The notes under the pieces are model-generated. The model was not told the origin of the DNA and ran no database searches. It saw only the letters and a program-made list of their open reading frames with translations. Positions 47,230 to 55,143 of a DNA stretch of 64,000 nt are shown here, in pieces. Source of the stretch: Marinobacter salarius (GTDB lineage: Bacteria; Pseudomonadota; Gammaproteobacteria; Pseudomonadales; Oleiphilaceae); assembly GCF_032922745.1 (NCBI RefSeq), contig NZ_CP136693.1, positions 3,472,001 to 3,536,000 on the forward strand, in the 5' to 3' direction. The position numbers were made by a program, and so were the translations under genes. Every line of letters begins with the position of its first letter. Position 1 is the first letter of the stretch.

Positions 47230-47502
47230 TTTTGAATACGGTTTGCCACCATTGACCGTAGGCCAGCCATACACCTTGACGTGATTTATAAGCCTGCATT
47301 TTTCAGACTGCGGTTCAGATGACAACTCGTTGCCGCCCCATTCCTCGGTGAAGTAATGATCATGGGGGAACTCGCCAGCTTTCGCTTTTGCAGCGATTTC
47401 GAGGAGCTGCTTTGCAAAATACTCTAGCCCCGCCGGATCGCCATGAACGAATATCTGTTCACCTTCCTCGTCAGTTTCGAATGTTAGGAGATAATCTTCC
47501 AT
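47224..47502 (-). CDS. Imm32-like immunity protein
   Basis: A 92-residue acidic protein with VHGDPAGLEYFAKQLLEIA, a central EWGGNELSSEP and LINHVKVYGWP, the pattern I associate with Immunity protein 32. Such proteins neutralise polymorphic (contact-dependent or T6SS) toxins. No toxin gene lies next to it, so it may protect against toxins of competitors. The ATG lies 17 bases from attC 8, so it depends on an outside promoter. Family assignment is from memory and moderate. Confidence 0.6.
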   Translation of the reverse strand: MEDYLLTFETDEEGEQIFVHGDPAGLEYFAKQLLEIAAKAKAGEFPHDHYFTEEWGGNELSSEPQSEKCRLINHVKVYGWPTVNGGKPYSKT

Positions 47503-47517
47503 ACTTCCTCAGAAAAC

Positions 47518-47602
47518 ATAACGCCAGCAATAAACGGCGCCCTGACAAGGGCGTCCGGTGGAGGCCCGTCGGGCCGGAACGAATTTGATTGCCTTGTTAA
47601 AA
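47518..47602 (-). other. attC site 8
   Basis: ATAACGCC to GTTAAAAG, 85 bases, with the CCCTGACAAGGGCGTCCGG core and GGCCCGTCGGGCC hairpin. Confidence 0.92.
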
Positions 47603-47606
47603 GACA

Positions 47607-48095
47607 TCAGGTCCGCCCCCTGAGTTTTTGGAAGAACCTGAGCCAGAACGACGAGTTGCTGACTAGCCACAACCCAATGGCAAGCTGAAACACCAGCCCC
47701 ACCGCCCAAAGCAAACTAGAAACAGAGATGTCTGTTGTACTTGGGATAAACCCTAGGGAGCGCGGTAGGTAAACGATTGCATCAACAACAAAGTACAACC
47801 CAGCCAGTTGAAAAAGCGACTTTTGAGAATCATTACTCAACGAACTTTCTTCGTCCGTCTTAGCTCGTGAAAGAACAGATTTCGCCGCTTTGTTGATTAA
47901 AAATACGGCAACAAAACCGATGAAGAGGAATGATCCAATAAGGCCGACGTACGCGACTAGCGGCATTTCTTGCTGCTGATATTGCTCGATACTAGAGAAA
48001 GCCATGACAAGGCTCGGCAAATTTAAGACAAGCTCAATCAGCAACCAGATCGAGATTAACCTTAGCGCGATTGCTGTGACTTGCTGTGAGTTCAT
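47607..48095 (-). CDS. four-helix membrane protein of unknown function, 162 aa
   Basis: Hydrophobic segments lie near residues 8-32, 46-68, 95-115 and 128-150 (for example LIGSFLFIGFVAVFLI and VSSLLWAVGLVFQLAIGLWLV). A short charged cytosolic or periplasmic loop (KSVLSRAKTDEESSLSNDSQ) lies between helices 2 and 3. No domain recognised. Confidence 0.7.
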   Translation of the reverse strand: MNSQQVTAIALRLISIWLLIELVLNLPSLVMAFSSIEQYQQQEMPLVAYVGLIGSFLFIGFVAVFLINKAAKSVLSRAKTDEESSLSNDSQKSLFQLAGLYFVVDAIVYLPRSLGFIPSTTDISVSSLLWAVGLVFQLAIGLWLVSNSSFWLRFFQKLRGRT

Positions 48096-48104
48096 GCTTT
48101 ACCT

Positions 48105-48161
48105 TTTAACGCTGAACGAAGCGGCGCGTCTCACGCGTCCGCCTTCCGTGACTTGTTATCT
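48105..48161 (-). other. attC site 9 (short type)
   Basis: TTTTAACGCTGAACGAAGCGG to GTTATCT, 57 bases; closely similar to attC 15 (GCTxAACGAAGCGGCG core). Confidence 0.88.
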
Positions 48162-48841
48162 GAGGTTTCCATTGAAGCTCGGTGAATGGCATCAATGTGG
48201 ACCAAAGCACTGTCAACGTATTTGAACCCGCATTCATGCCCATCGAAGGCCACGAAGAGATCTGTGCCAGCAAGAACAACAGCTTGAGCACCTTGCTCGT
48301 CACACATCTTCCTGCCAGCCTGGAATATAGTCTCTCTTTGGTCTTCGTTCGCAGCACCAGAAACAGCAATGCTCATGTAGGCTTCATGAACTTTGTTTAG
48401 GCTATTGCCGGGCGGAACAACAATTTCGGTCTCTCGAAAACTATCGAACAGCCGTGTCTCCATGACCACCTTGTTGCCCAAAACACCCACCCTTGTGTAG
48501 CCGTTTCGAATTAACGCGCTTTCGAGTCCAGACAACGCATCGATGATGGGAATGGGTGACACTTTCTTCAGTTCGGAAATGCAAAAATGTCCAGCTATTG
48601 ACGTCACTGCCAATGCTTCGGCACCAGCCGCACTCAAACGATTAGCCATTACTTCAAAAATTCTGACCTGCGCATCTACATTGCCAGCCTGAATGTTGCG
48701 TATCAAATCGCTCGCTTGGGCATGGCAAATCGTCAGCTCCATACGGCTATCACCATCTGATGCCTGATCGGCTTTCACTAAGTTACGATAATAGAACTCG
48801 GTTGCGGCTGGTCCGATACCACCGATTAGTCCAATGTGCAT
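48131..48841 (-). CDS. aspartate/glutamate racemase-fold protein lacking both catalytic cysteines
   Basis: A 236-residue protein of the Asp/Glu/hydantoin racemase superfamily. It begins MHIGLIGGIGPAATEFYYRNL. At the two usual cysteine positions it has ALAVTSIAGHF (instead of a CNTAH-type motif) and VVLAGTDLF (instead of a GCTE-type motif). Both nucleophilic cysteines are therefore replaced, so a standard two-base racemisation is doubtful. GGAGGTAT six bases upstream sets the start at 48841. The last eight codons are read from attC 9. Confidence 0.8.
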   Translation of the reverse strand: MHIGLIGGIGPAATEFYYRNLVKADQASDGDSRMELTICHAQASDLIRNIQAGNVDAQVRIFEVMANRLSAAGAEALAVTSIAGHFCISELKKVSPIPIIDALSGLESALIRNGYTRVGVLGNKVVMETRLFDSFRETEIVVPPGNSLNKVHEAYMSIAVSGAANEDQRETIFQAGRKMCDEQGAQAVVLAGTDLFVAFDGHECGFKYVDSALVHIDAIHRASMETSDNKSRKADA

Positions 48842-48873
48842 AGATACCTCCATGTGGTGAGTTCTTGGTACAG

Positions 48874-48956
48874 ATAACGCCGAAAATAAGCGGCGGCCCG
48901 ACAGGGGCGTCCGGTGAAGGCTGAAGGCCGAAACGTACTTAATTGACTTGTTAAAA
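48874..48956 (-). other. attC site 10
   Basis: ATAACGCC to GTTAAAA, 83 bases, of the same type as attC 4 and 8 (ACAGGGGCGTCCGG core). Confidence 0.9.
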
Positions 48957-49016
48957 CCCACTATCAGGAGCCACCGAATTTAACCAGTGCAACCGCCACA
49001 TTGCTGTATTGCATAC

Positions 49017-49607
49017 CTATATCTTGAGGCCGTTCAGCATATCCTGCACCATTCCGTCCAAGTCTTGATAGGTCTGATGAACGTCCGACAGGCTATGCAG
49101 GTTCATGGCAGCATTGACTAGTAGGCCATACATCATATTAACCACCAGCTCTCGCGAGTATAGCTTCATACGCCCGCTGTCCTGTAGTCGAGCGACGACC
49201 TGCTCCATGTTTCCCATGGTGTAGTGAGAGTCGATCGCACGCCAAGCATCCCATCCCAGTACGGTAATCACTTCCTGCAGGGAAATCGTGTCCTTGCCAT
49301 GTCTCAGGACAAAATCCAGAAAGGCTCGACACTGGGCAAATGCATAAGCCCAGTCGTCATCCTGCTTTGGGATAGAAGCCATTACCTCAGACACTTGCTT
49401 TGCCTGACGCTCAAAACACGCGCTGAAAACAGCGCGCTTGTCTTTGAAATGGTGGTACACAGCGCCCTTAGTTACTCTCGCCTCCTTTGCAATTGCCTCA
49501 AGGGAAGTACCACTGAACCTCTGTCGGCTAAAAAGCCGATGACTTGTTTCCAGAATAGCTTCGCGGGTTTCTTCTGCATGCGCTTGGCGTCTGCTCTGAT
49601 TTTCCAT
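49017..49607 (-). CDS. TetR-family transcriptional regulator
   Basis: A 196-residue regulator. The N-terminal helix-turn-helix reads EAILETSHRLFSRQRFSGTSLEAIAKEARVTKGAVYHHFKDKRAVFSA-like, split here as FSGTSLEAIAKEARVTKG and AVYHHFKDKRAVF. A helical ligand-binding domain of about 130 residues follows. It is divergent from an alpha/beta hydrolase gene with operator-like palindromes in between, so it most likely represses that gene and itself. Start ATG at 49607 matches the usual distance to the HTH. Confidence 0.9.
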   Translation of the reverse strand: MENQSRRQAHAEETREAILETSHRLFSRQRFSGTSLEAIAKEARVTKGAVYHHFKDKRAVFSACFERQAKQVSEVMASIPKQDDDWAYAFAQCRAFLDFVLRHGKDTISLQEVITVLGWDAWRAIDSHYTMGNMEQVVARLQDSGRMKLYSRELVVNMMYGLLVNAAMNLHSLSDVHQTYQDLDGMVQDMLNGLKI

Positions 49608-49629
49608 GGTTGACCCTCTGCAAATTGTA

Positions 49630-49683
49630 GGTATAGCATACCCTGACATACCATCGGTACGTTAAATACCAATGATATTTAAC
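49630..49683. promoter_or_regulatory. operator-like palindromes between tetR and the hydrolase gene
   Basis: Three inverted repeats lie in 54 bases: GGTAT-AGC-ATACC (49630-49642), TACC-ATC-GGTA (49649-49659) and GTTAAATA-N7-TATTTAAC (49661-49683). The first two share a GGTAT/ATACC half-site and are spaced about two turns apart. This fits a TetR operator controlling both divergent genes. Confidence 0.65.
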
Positions 49684-50545
49684 GGGTAAAATGTAGTTCG
49701 AAGAGCCAAAGCTCCTTTTCAGTTAGGCCGTAAAAATCGAGCACATCTTTTAGATCCGGAAAAGTGGAGGCACTTATGGACAAGGAAATCGCTGCTAAAC
49801 CCGTTGCGCAACGCCTGCTGTGCGAGGATGGCTATCCGATCACGGCAACCCTATATAAAACGAACTCTCCACGAGGAACGATCATTATCGCTCCTGCCTT
49901 GGCAGCTACCCAGTCTTTCTACGCAGATTTCGCAGGCTTCCTGTCATCCCAGGGTTTCGACTGCATCACATTTGACTATCGAGGGTCAGGCGATTCTCTC
50001 TCAAAAATAAAACCGTACGACATTTCCCTGGAAGACTGGGGCATACAAGATATTGAAGCTGTTATTCGTTTCGCAAAACAGCGTTGTCGATCCTTCCCAG
50101 AAAACCACCCCATTCACTTGATAGGACACAGCATAGGCGGCCAATTGGTCGGCCTGGCCCAATCTTCGCGCTACCTTGATCGAATAGTCCATGTGGCGGT
50201 GTCCGCACCATACTGGCTCCGCTGGTCTTTTCCTATGAACGCTAAAATGCTCGCTGTCTCTCGCGTCCTGATACCTTTCTTTTCGGCGTTCCGAGATCAA
50301 TTTCCTTCGCGACGGCTGGGATTAGGCGGCATGGATGTCCCCGTCTCTGCTGTTAAACAATGGGCGCGATGGATGCGGAGTCCCGATTACATGTTTGATC
50401 CCCGCTTTGGGCTCGACCTGAGCGGCTATCAAGCGCTTGAGCAACCCTTGCTTTCCTTGAGCTTTAGCGACGATGACATGGCACCGGACGCCAACATCGC
50501 ACATTCATTGACCAATTTCCCGAATACTCGGTAAGCGTCCGGGCA

Positions 50546-52090
50546 TCACACCTTGTCAGGTATAGCCGGCGTCCAGTTGTGTGGCAATAGTTCATCGATG
50601 GCGCTGTTCTTCTGCGTCGGCAGTCGCGTCAGTACATCCTTCAGATAGGCATAGGGATCGTGCCCATTGAGCTTGGCCGACTGGACCAGGCTCATGATAG
50701 CCGCCGCCCGTTGCCCACTGCGCAGTGATCCGGCGAACAGCCAATTGGATCGACCGAGCGCCCAGGGACGGATCTGGTTTTCCACCCGGTTGTTGTCGAT
50801 GGGCACAGCACCATCGTCCAGGTAGCGCGTCAGCGCTTCCCAGCGTTTGAAGCTGTAGTCGAGAGCTTTGGCCGTGCCGGAGCCATCCGGCACTTTCTGG
50901 CGCTGCGCCAGCATCCACTGATGCAGGGCATCGGCGATGGGTCTGGCTTTCTCTTGGCGGATCCTCTGTCGCTTGTCCGGCGGCAGGTCTTTGGTTTCTC
51001 GCTCGATCTCGTAGAGTCCACCGATGTACTCCAGGGCCTTGGCAGCCAGCTCGCTCTTGTTGGCGTCGTGCAGGTCGTAGAACTTGCGCCGGGCGTGGGC
51101 CATGCAACCGATTTCGGTGATGCCGTTGCCGAACCCGGCCTTGTAGCCAGCGTAGTCATCACAGACCAGTTTGCCCTGCCAGTCGGCCAGGAAGGTGCGG
51201 GCGTGCTTGCCCGCGCGACCGGAAGCGAAGTCGTAAACGGTGGCTTTCAGCTCCGAGAACGGGGTGGTGCAGTAGGCCCAGACGTAAGCCTTATGGGTTT
51301 TCTTCTTGCCCGGGGCCAGCATGCTGACCGGGGTTTCGTCAGCGTGCAGAACCGGGTGCTCCAGCAGAACATCTCGAAGTGCATTTACCAGAGGCTGCAA
51401 CTGCACGCCACAAGCACCGACCCATTCAGCCAGAGTGGAACGCGGGATTTCGAGGCCGGCACGGCCGAAGATGCGTTCCTGACGGTACAACGGTAGATGG
51501 TCGGCGTACTTGGCCACCAGGATCTGAGCCAGTAGTCCGGCGGTCGGAATGCCTTTGTCGATCACCTGCGGTGGTACGGGTGCCTGGATCAATGTCTCGC
51601 ACTTGGCGCAGGCCCACTTGCCCCGGATGTGCCGCTCGACGGTGAACTCGCCCGGCACATAATCCAGTTTCTCGCTGACGTCCTCGCCAATGCGCTTGAG
51701 CTGACAGCCGCAGCAGCACTGGGTGTTCTCAGGTTCGTGGTGGATCAGGGTGCGGGGCAGTTCTGGCGGCAGCGGTGTGCGTTTGGGCGGCTGCTTGGAC
51801 CGAGCGGCTTTTTGCTCTTCGGTCATTACCTGATCCAACTCGGCTTCGATCGCCGCCAGGTCACTGTCGATCAGTTCGTCTAACAGCTTTCCCTGAACCG
51901 CATCCAGCTGTTCACTGCGCCGGGCATACTTATGGCGCTTGAGGATGGCCACTTCGTGGGTCAGCTTCTCGATGACCGCATCACGATGCACCAGGGCCCG
52001 CTCCTTATTCTCGACACGATCGAACAGTTCCGTGGCCAGAGCACGGAGCTGATCGGCAGAGAGTTGGTCAAGATCGGGGCGTTCAGTCAT
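50546..52090 (-). CDS. tnpC: IS66-family transposase TnpC
   Basis: A 514-residue DDE transposase. An N-terminal coiled coil precedes a zinc-finger-like CCCGC / CAKCE region around residues 125-165. The catalytic acids are in LHADETPVSML, CDDYAGYKAG and NNRVENQIRPWALGR, and a C-terminal IS66 helical tail follows. Intact. Confidence 0.95.
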   Translation of the reverse strand: MTERPDLDQLSADQLRALATELFDRVENKERALVHRDAVIEKLTHEVAILKRHKYARRSEQLDAVQGKLLDELIDSDLAAIEAELDQVMTEEQKAARSKQPPKRTPLPPELPRTLIHHEPENTQCCCGCQLKRIGEDVSEKLDYVPGEFTVERHIRGKWACAKCETLIQAPVPPQVIDKGIPTAGLLAQILVAKYADHLPLYRQERIFGRAGLEIPRSTLAEWVGACGVQLQPLVNALRDVLLEHPVLHADETPVSMLAPGKKKTHKAYVWAYCTTPFSELKATVYDFASGRAGKHARTFLADWQGKLVCDDYAGYKAGFGNGITEIGCMAHARRKFYDLHDANKSELAAKALEYIGGLYEIERETKDLPPDKRQRIRQEKARPIADALHQWMLAQRQKVPDGSGTAKALDYSFKRWEALTRYLDDGAVPIDNNRVENQIRPWALGRSNWLFAGSLRSGQRAAAIMSLVQSAKLNGHDPYAYLKDVLTRLPTQKNSAIDELLPHNWTPAIPDKV

Positions 52091-52165
52091 GCCGGGCAGT
52101 ATGCCAAGCCCATGAGCCGCAAGCGATTCGCGGTTCTGGCTATAGCGATACCGCCGGCCTTGTGG

Positions 52166-52501
52166 TTACAGGATGGAGATGACGCCCTCGGCCCCAAGGC
52201 GTTGCCAGGGCAGGCCTTGAACCAGGGCGGACAACTGTTCCTCGGTCAGCCGCAGTTGGTCACCGCGCCAGGCTTCTCCCCAGTGGAACTTGCCCCGGTT
52301 CAGCCGGCGGGCACACAACCATATGCCCAAACCATCATGGATCAGCACTTTCATCCGGTTACCCCGTTTGTTGGCAAACAGGTAGGCACAATGGGGCTTG
52401 GCAGAACCGAACACCTGAATGACCCGGGCCAGGGCCTTGTCGGGTCCCGCCCGCATATCCAGTGGCTCAGTGGCCAGCCAGATCTCATCGATACGGATCA
52501 T
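52166..52501 (-). CDS. tnpB: IS66-family accessory protein TnpB
   Basis: A 111-residue IS66 Orf2 with EIWLATEPLDMRAGPDKALARV, HCAYLFANKRGNRMKVLIHDGLGIWL and RRLNRGKFHW, all characteristic. It is required for IS66 transposition by an unclear mechanism. It overlaps the tnpA stop (ATGA). Confidence 0.93.
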   Translation of the reverse strand: MIRIDEIWLATEPLDMRAGPDKALARVIQVFGSAKPHCAYLFANKRGNRMKVLIHDGLGIWLCARRLNRGKFHWGEAWRGDQLRLTEEQLSALVQGLPWQRLGAEGVISIL

Positions 52502-52872
52502 TTCAGCAAGTCCCGCAACAAAGCGGCACACTGATGCGCCTGCTCCGCCGGCCACTCCACCACGACCGCGCCACCGGCGCGGGGAATCTCGATGCGGATA
52601 GTATTACGATTGTCGGAGACCGGTTGGTTGCCCGGTGCAGAGGTTGCCGCCGGCAGATTAATTGGCACAAACCCCGGTGTTGCTGGTGTTTTATTCGTTC
52701 GCTGCGCTTCCCTTACCCAGCGCCGGACCATGTTGGCGTTGAGGCCGTTATCCAGCGAAATCCGGGAAACGGAAGCACCAGGCTCCTGGCATTGGGCAAC
52801 AATCTGGGCTTTGAATTCCCGGGAAAACCGGCGGCGGTGCTGGTAGGGCTTGGTTACGCTTAAGTCGTTCAT
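52498..52872 (-). CDS. tnpA: IS66-family accessory protein TnpA
   Basis: A 124-residue protein with an N-terminal helix-turn-helix (HRRRFSREFKAQIVAQC and GLNANMVRRWVRE) typical of IS66 Orf1/IS3-like DNA-binding domains. First gene of the tnpABC unit. Confidence 0.9.
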   Translation of the reverse strand: MNDLSVTKPYQHRRRFSREFKAQIVAQCQEPGASVSRISLDNGLNANMVRRWVREAQRTNKTPATPGFVPINLPAATSAPGNQPVSDNRNTIRIEIPRAGGAVVVEWPAEQAHQCAALLRDLLK

Positions 52873-53287
52873 GTTAAGTGTCCACTAAAAAATAAGTGGA
52901 CACTATCCTGACGGCGGCAGCGCCTGGCTCAAGATGGGATTACCGGCCGCTTACAATACTCGAGTCTCCCGCCGACATGTGGATGTCTCTACGCTTGAAA
53001 AAGGTGCAGTAAGACACGCAGGTTTCTTCAAACCTCGTTTCGAAAATCCACTTTGGCAGGAGACGCTTGAATGGCTGATGGACTCGGAAGCCGAGCTCCA
53101 GCGTCAGCCTCAAACTGCAAGGGAGCGGGTAGCTGAATGAAATCCATCTATCCCAAACAATAGGACAACATTGCGGTGCACGAAAACGACCCAGACTGTC
53201 TTGGCTGTTTATATTGATGCAGTAATCCCATGAGTTCGGTGACACATCCTTAACACACTTTAGGCCCTTCCAGGTTGAGGGGCACTT

Positions 53288-53374
53288 TTAACGCTGAGGT
53301 AACCGGCGCCGGAGCGCAGCGGAGGGAACCAAAAGCGGTACGCTTTTGGCGTCCGGTTGACCGCCTGGTTAATG
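53288..53374 (-). other. attC site 11
   Basis: TTAACGCTGAGG to GTTAATGG, 87 bases, with a long AAAAGCGGTACGCTTTT stem. It is nearly identical to attC 20 at 58399-58487. Confidence 0.92.
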
Positions 53375-53679
53375 GCCGTTCACCACCATGGTTAAGCCTG
53401 GAAACCCAGGCCGCATGCACTCTCCCGGAAAGCTTGCACCAACTCGACGGATGGCGAAAGGAACTAGAACGCAAAAGCCGCCAACCCGATTACCGTTTGA
53501 GACGGACGGCCCCAAAACTGGGGCACGCCATGAATACCAACACCGCTGACTATTGTGGCAACCAAACCAGACAGCGAATTTTCCGGCCTTGGCGGTCACT
53601 AGAGTGAGCGGGCTTACAACCAATCCCGGTGCCAAGGCCTTTGCACTGCACCAGCAAAAAACTCACGAATGCCGGGCCA
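53375..53679. other. cassette with no convincing gene
   Basis: The 305 bases between attC 11 and attC 12 hold only weak frames. A minus-strand ORF (53369-53635, 88 codons, TTG start, no ribosome site) ends with its stop inside attC 11. A plus-strand frame is largely attC read-through. Neither resembles a known protein. It could be a noncoding cassette, an RNA or promoter cassette, or an untypical small protein. Confidence 0.5.
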
Positions 53680-53761
53680 ATAACGCCAAGCTAAGCGGCG
53701 CGCGTAAGCGCGTCCGGTGGAGGGCCGAAGGCCCGGAACGTACTTGAGCGATTTGTTATGC
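53680..53761 (-). other. attC site 12
   Basis: ATAACGCC to GTTATGC, 82 bases, with GCGCGCGTAAGCGCG and GGGCCGAAGGCCC stems. Confidence 0.92.
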
Positions 53762-53772
53762 ATTGTTGGATG

Positions 53773-54387
53773 CTATGACCGACCAACACAAACCAATGCA
53801 GTGGGCTCAGAATCGGGGGGTAGCTTGAGAATCTTTTTCGCCCGATCATCGTCGAAACCTGCCACCAAAACAGCGCCAAGACCCAGATCTGTGGCTCGAA
53901 GATGGACGTTCTGCGCCAGCGCGCCGGACTCCATGTAAACATATCGAGCTCCTCGCTCCCCTGCAGGTGCCTGAGACGCAAAATGTTCAACGGACTTTCC
54001 AAATTGCGCTGCTACGCAAATAATAAAGGCGGCATCTTTCAGCCAAGGCTGCTCACCAATTCCTGTATTTGTGACTTCAGCCTCTGGAATCTCATTGCTT
54101 AGCAATTTCAATGAATGGCTATCACGCTGATGCGAGTAAATTCCGGGCTCTAAACCAGAGACACGGCGTGCCAGAATATGAAGGCTCAGCGGATATACGC
54201 TGCCTGCTGACGGAATTGCCCGTTTTCCATCTGATCCGGTAGTGCCTTGCGCCGCAAACAGTAACTGCGAAAGGTTAAGTATAGAAATGAAGTCACCCGT
54301 ATACTCGCGAATGCTGCGGCGATTTTCGATGCATTCCACCAAAGGGCGAGAATCATCTGCATCCGGTGCAGGCAGCTCGAAAATCAT
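53773..54387 (-). CDS. SagB-type nitroreductase-family protein
   Basis: A 204-residue flavin oxidoreductase fold. The N-terminus shows ENRRSIREYTGDFISILNLSQLLFAAQG and SAGSVYPLSLHIL, with ARYVYMESGALAQNVHLRATDLGLGAV later, the pattern of SagB/ThcOx-like nitroreductases. ThcOx members oxidise azolines in RiPPs, but no cyclase or precursor peptide lies nearby, so the substrate is unknown. GGGAGTGATCGC precedes the ATG. Confidence 0.85.
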   Translation of the reverse strand: MIFELPAPDADDSRPLVECIENRRSIREYTGDFISILNLSQLLFAAQGTTGSDGKRAIPSAGSVYPLSLHILARRVSGLEPGIYSHQRDSHSLKLLSNEIPEAEVTNTGIGEQPWLKDAAFIICVAAQFGKSVEHFASQAPAGERGARYVYMESGALAQNVHLRATDLGLGAVLVAGFDDDRAKKILKLPPDSEPTALVCVGRS

Positions 54388-54405
54388 GCGATCACTCCCT
54401 TATGC

Positions 54406-54488
54406 ATAACGCCGCTCAGCACGCGCGGCTATGGAATGTAGGCGAAGCCGCAATGTAGTAGCCGTCGCCGTGACTGGCCTTGTTAGGG
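54406..54488 (-). other. attC site 13
   Basis: ATAACGCC to GTTAGGG, 83 bases, of the attC 3/7 type (CACGCGCGGCTATGG ... GAAGCCGCAATGTAG). Confidence 0.93.
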
Positions 54489-54504
54489 CCATTGCGATAT
54501 AGTT

Positions 54505-54521
54505 GTACGGAGTTCCCGTAC
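54505..54521 (+). promoter_or_regulatory. operator-like palindrome upstream of yefM-yoeB
   Basis: GTACGG-N5-CCGTAC is a perfect 6-base inverted repeat in the 47-base gap between attC 13 and the yefM ATG. YefM-YoeB autoregulate at palindromes with a TGTACA-like core, which this resembles. Confidence 0.65.
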
Positions 54522-54535
54522 GTAATGGTGGAGTT

Positions 54536-54808
54536 ATGGATATCATCAGTGTAAACAAATTCAGAGACAACCTAAAAAGCCTTGTAGAACAGGTAATTAA
54601 TAGACATGAACCTCTCAAAGTGACACGCCGAGCTGGAGAGGCTTTCGTGATTATGAGTGCTGAAGACTGGGAAAGGGAACAAGAAACCCTGCATGTTCTT
54701 CAGAGCAGAGACCTGATGCAGCAAATTGCGGCCTCCCTCGATACTCACAGCCGTGGCCAAGGATATACACCTAATGATGAGCAGATGAATGAGATCACTG
54801 GTATTTGA
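54536..54808 (+). CDS. yefM: YefM-family antitoxin (Phd/YefM)
   Basis: A 90-residue antitoxin: MDIISVNKFRDNLKSLVEQV, then EPLKVTRRAGEAFVIMSAEDWEREQETLHVLQS, matching the Phd/YefM fold, with a disordered toxin-binding tail. GGTGGAG precedes the ATG at 54536. It is on the plus strand, opposite to the array, with its own operator, and overlaps yoeB. Confidence 0.93.
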   Translation: MDIISVNKFRDNLKSLVEQVINRHEPLKVTRRAGEAFVIMSAEDWEREQETLHVLQSRDLMQQIAASLDTHSRGQGYTPNDEQMNEITGI

Positions 54809-55061
54809 GGGCAACACTTGGGAAGCCTATGAAAAGATGCGAGAGAAGGACAAGAAGCTGCACAAAGCTCTCTGCAAGCTACTGAAAGAGATGCTTCGTT
54901 CTGACGACCCATCAACTGGCATTGGAAAACCTGAGCCGCTTAAACACAACTTATCAGGCTTGTGGTCACGACGCATCTCACAGAAAGACAGACTTATCTA
55001 CCGGTTCGACGACAAATCCATTTATGTTTTCGCCATCGGTGGACACTACGACCAGCCCTAA
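54789..55061 (+). CDS. yoeB: YoeB-family toxin (Txe/YoeB)
   Basis: A 90-residue ribosome-dependent mRNA interferase. Conserved features: FEGNTWEAYEKMREKDKKLHKAL, GIGKPEPLKHNLSGLWSRRISQKDRLIYRF (catalytic Glu, Arg) and the C-terminal His-Tyr (GGHYDQP). It starts inside the yefM frame. The TAA stop is part of attC 14. Confidence 0.95.
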   Translation: MRSLVFEGNTWEAYEKMREKDKKLHKALCKLLKEMLRSDDPSTGIGKPEPLKHNLSGLWSRRISQKDRLIYRFDDKSIYVFAIGGHYDQP

Positions 55062-55140
55062 CGCTTGCAGCATGCGCGCCCACGCAATGGAGCCGAAGGC
55101 GCAATGTAGTGGGCGTCGCCGTGCCTGCACTTGTTATGTG
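55058..55140 (-). other. attC site 14
   Basis: CTAACGCTTGCAGCATGCGCG to GTTATGTG, 83 bases; nearly identical to attC 17 and 21. Confidence 0.93.
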
Positions 55141-55143
55141 GGT

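Larger units (their letters stand above)
50531..52954 (-). mobile_element. IS66-family element 1 (2424 bp)
   Basis: The ends begin GTAAGCG and form imperfect inverted repeats (GTAAGCGTCCGG at the left; GTAAGCGGCCGG on the complement at the right). The 8-base target duplication AATACTCG is at 50523-50530 and 52955-52962. It carries tnpA, tnpB and tnpC in minus orientation and looks complete. Confidence 0.96.
49776..53140 (+). pseudogene. alpha/beta hydrolase gene split by an IS66-family element
   Basis: The gene runs 49776-50530 and resumes at 52963-53140 after the insertion. Joining with one copy of the 8-base duplication gives an unbroken 310-residue frame. The product is a COG4757-like alpha/beta hydrolase: FDYRGSGDS, then nucleophile motif LIGHSIGGQLVG near residue 120. 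The restored C-terminus (VRHAGFFKPRFENPLWQETL) is the family's usual end. The first part alone would encode about 251 native residues. GGAGG five bases before the ATG at 49776 sets the start. Likely TetR-controlled before inactivation. Confidence 0.9.

Noticed and set aside
49017..53140. Prophage or plasmid remnant in the accessory region
   Set aside because: No structural, replication or phage integrase gene is present; insertion sequences and attC sites explain the content.
53775..54387. RiPP cluster around the SagB-type nitroreductase
   Set aside because: No precursor, cyclodehydratase or transporter gene is in the cassette or beside it.
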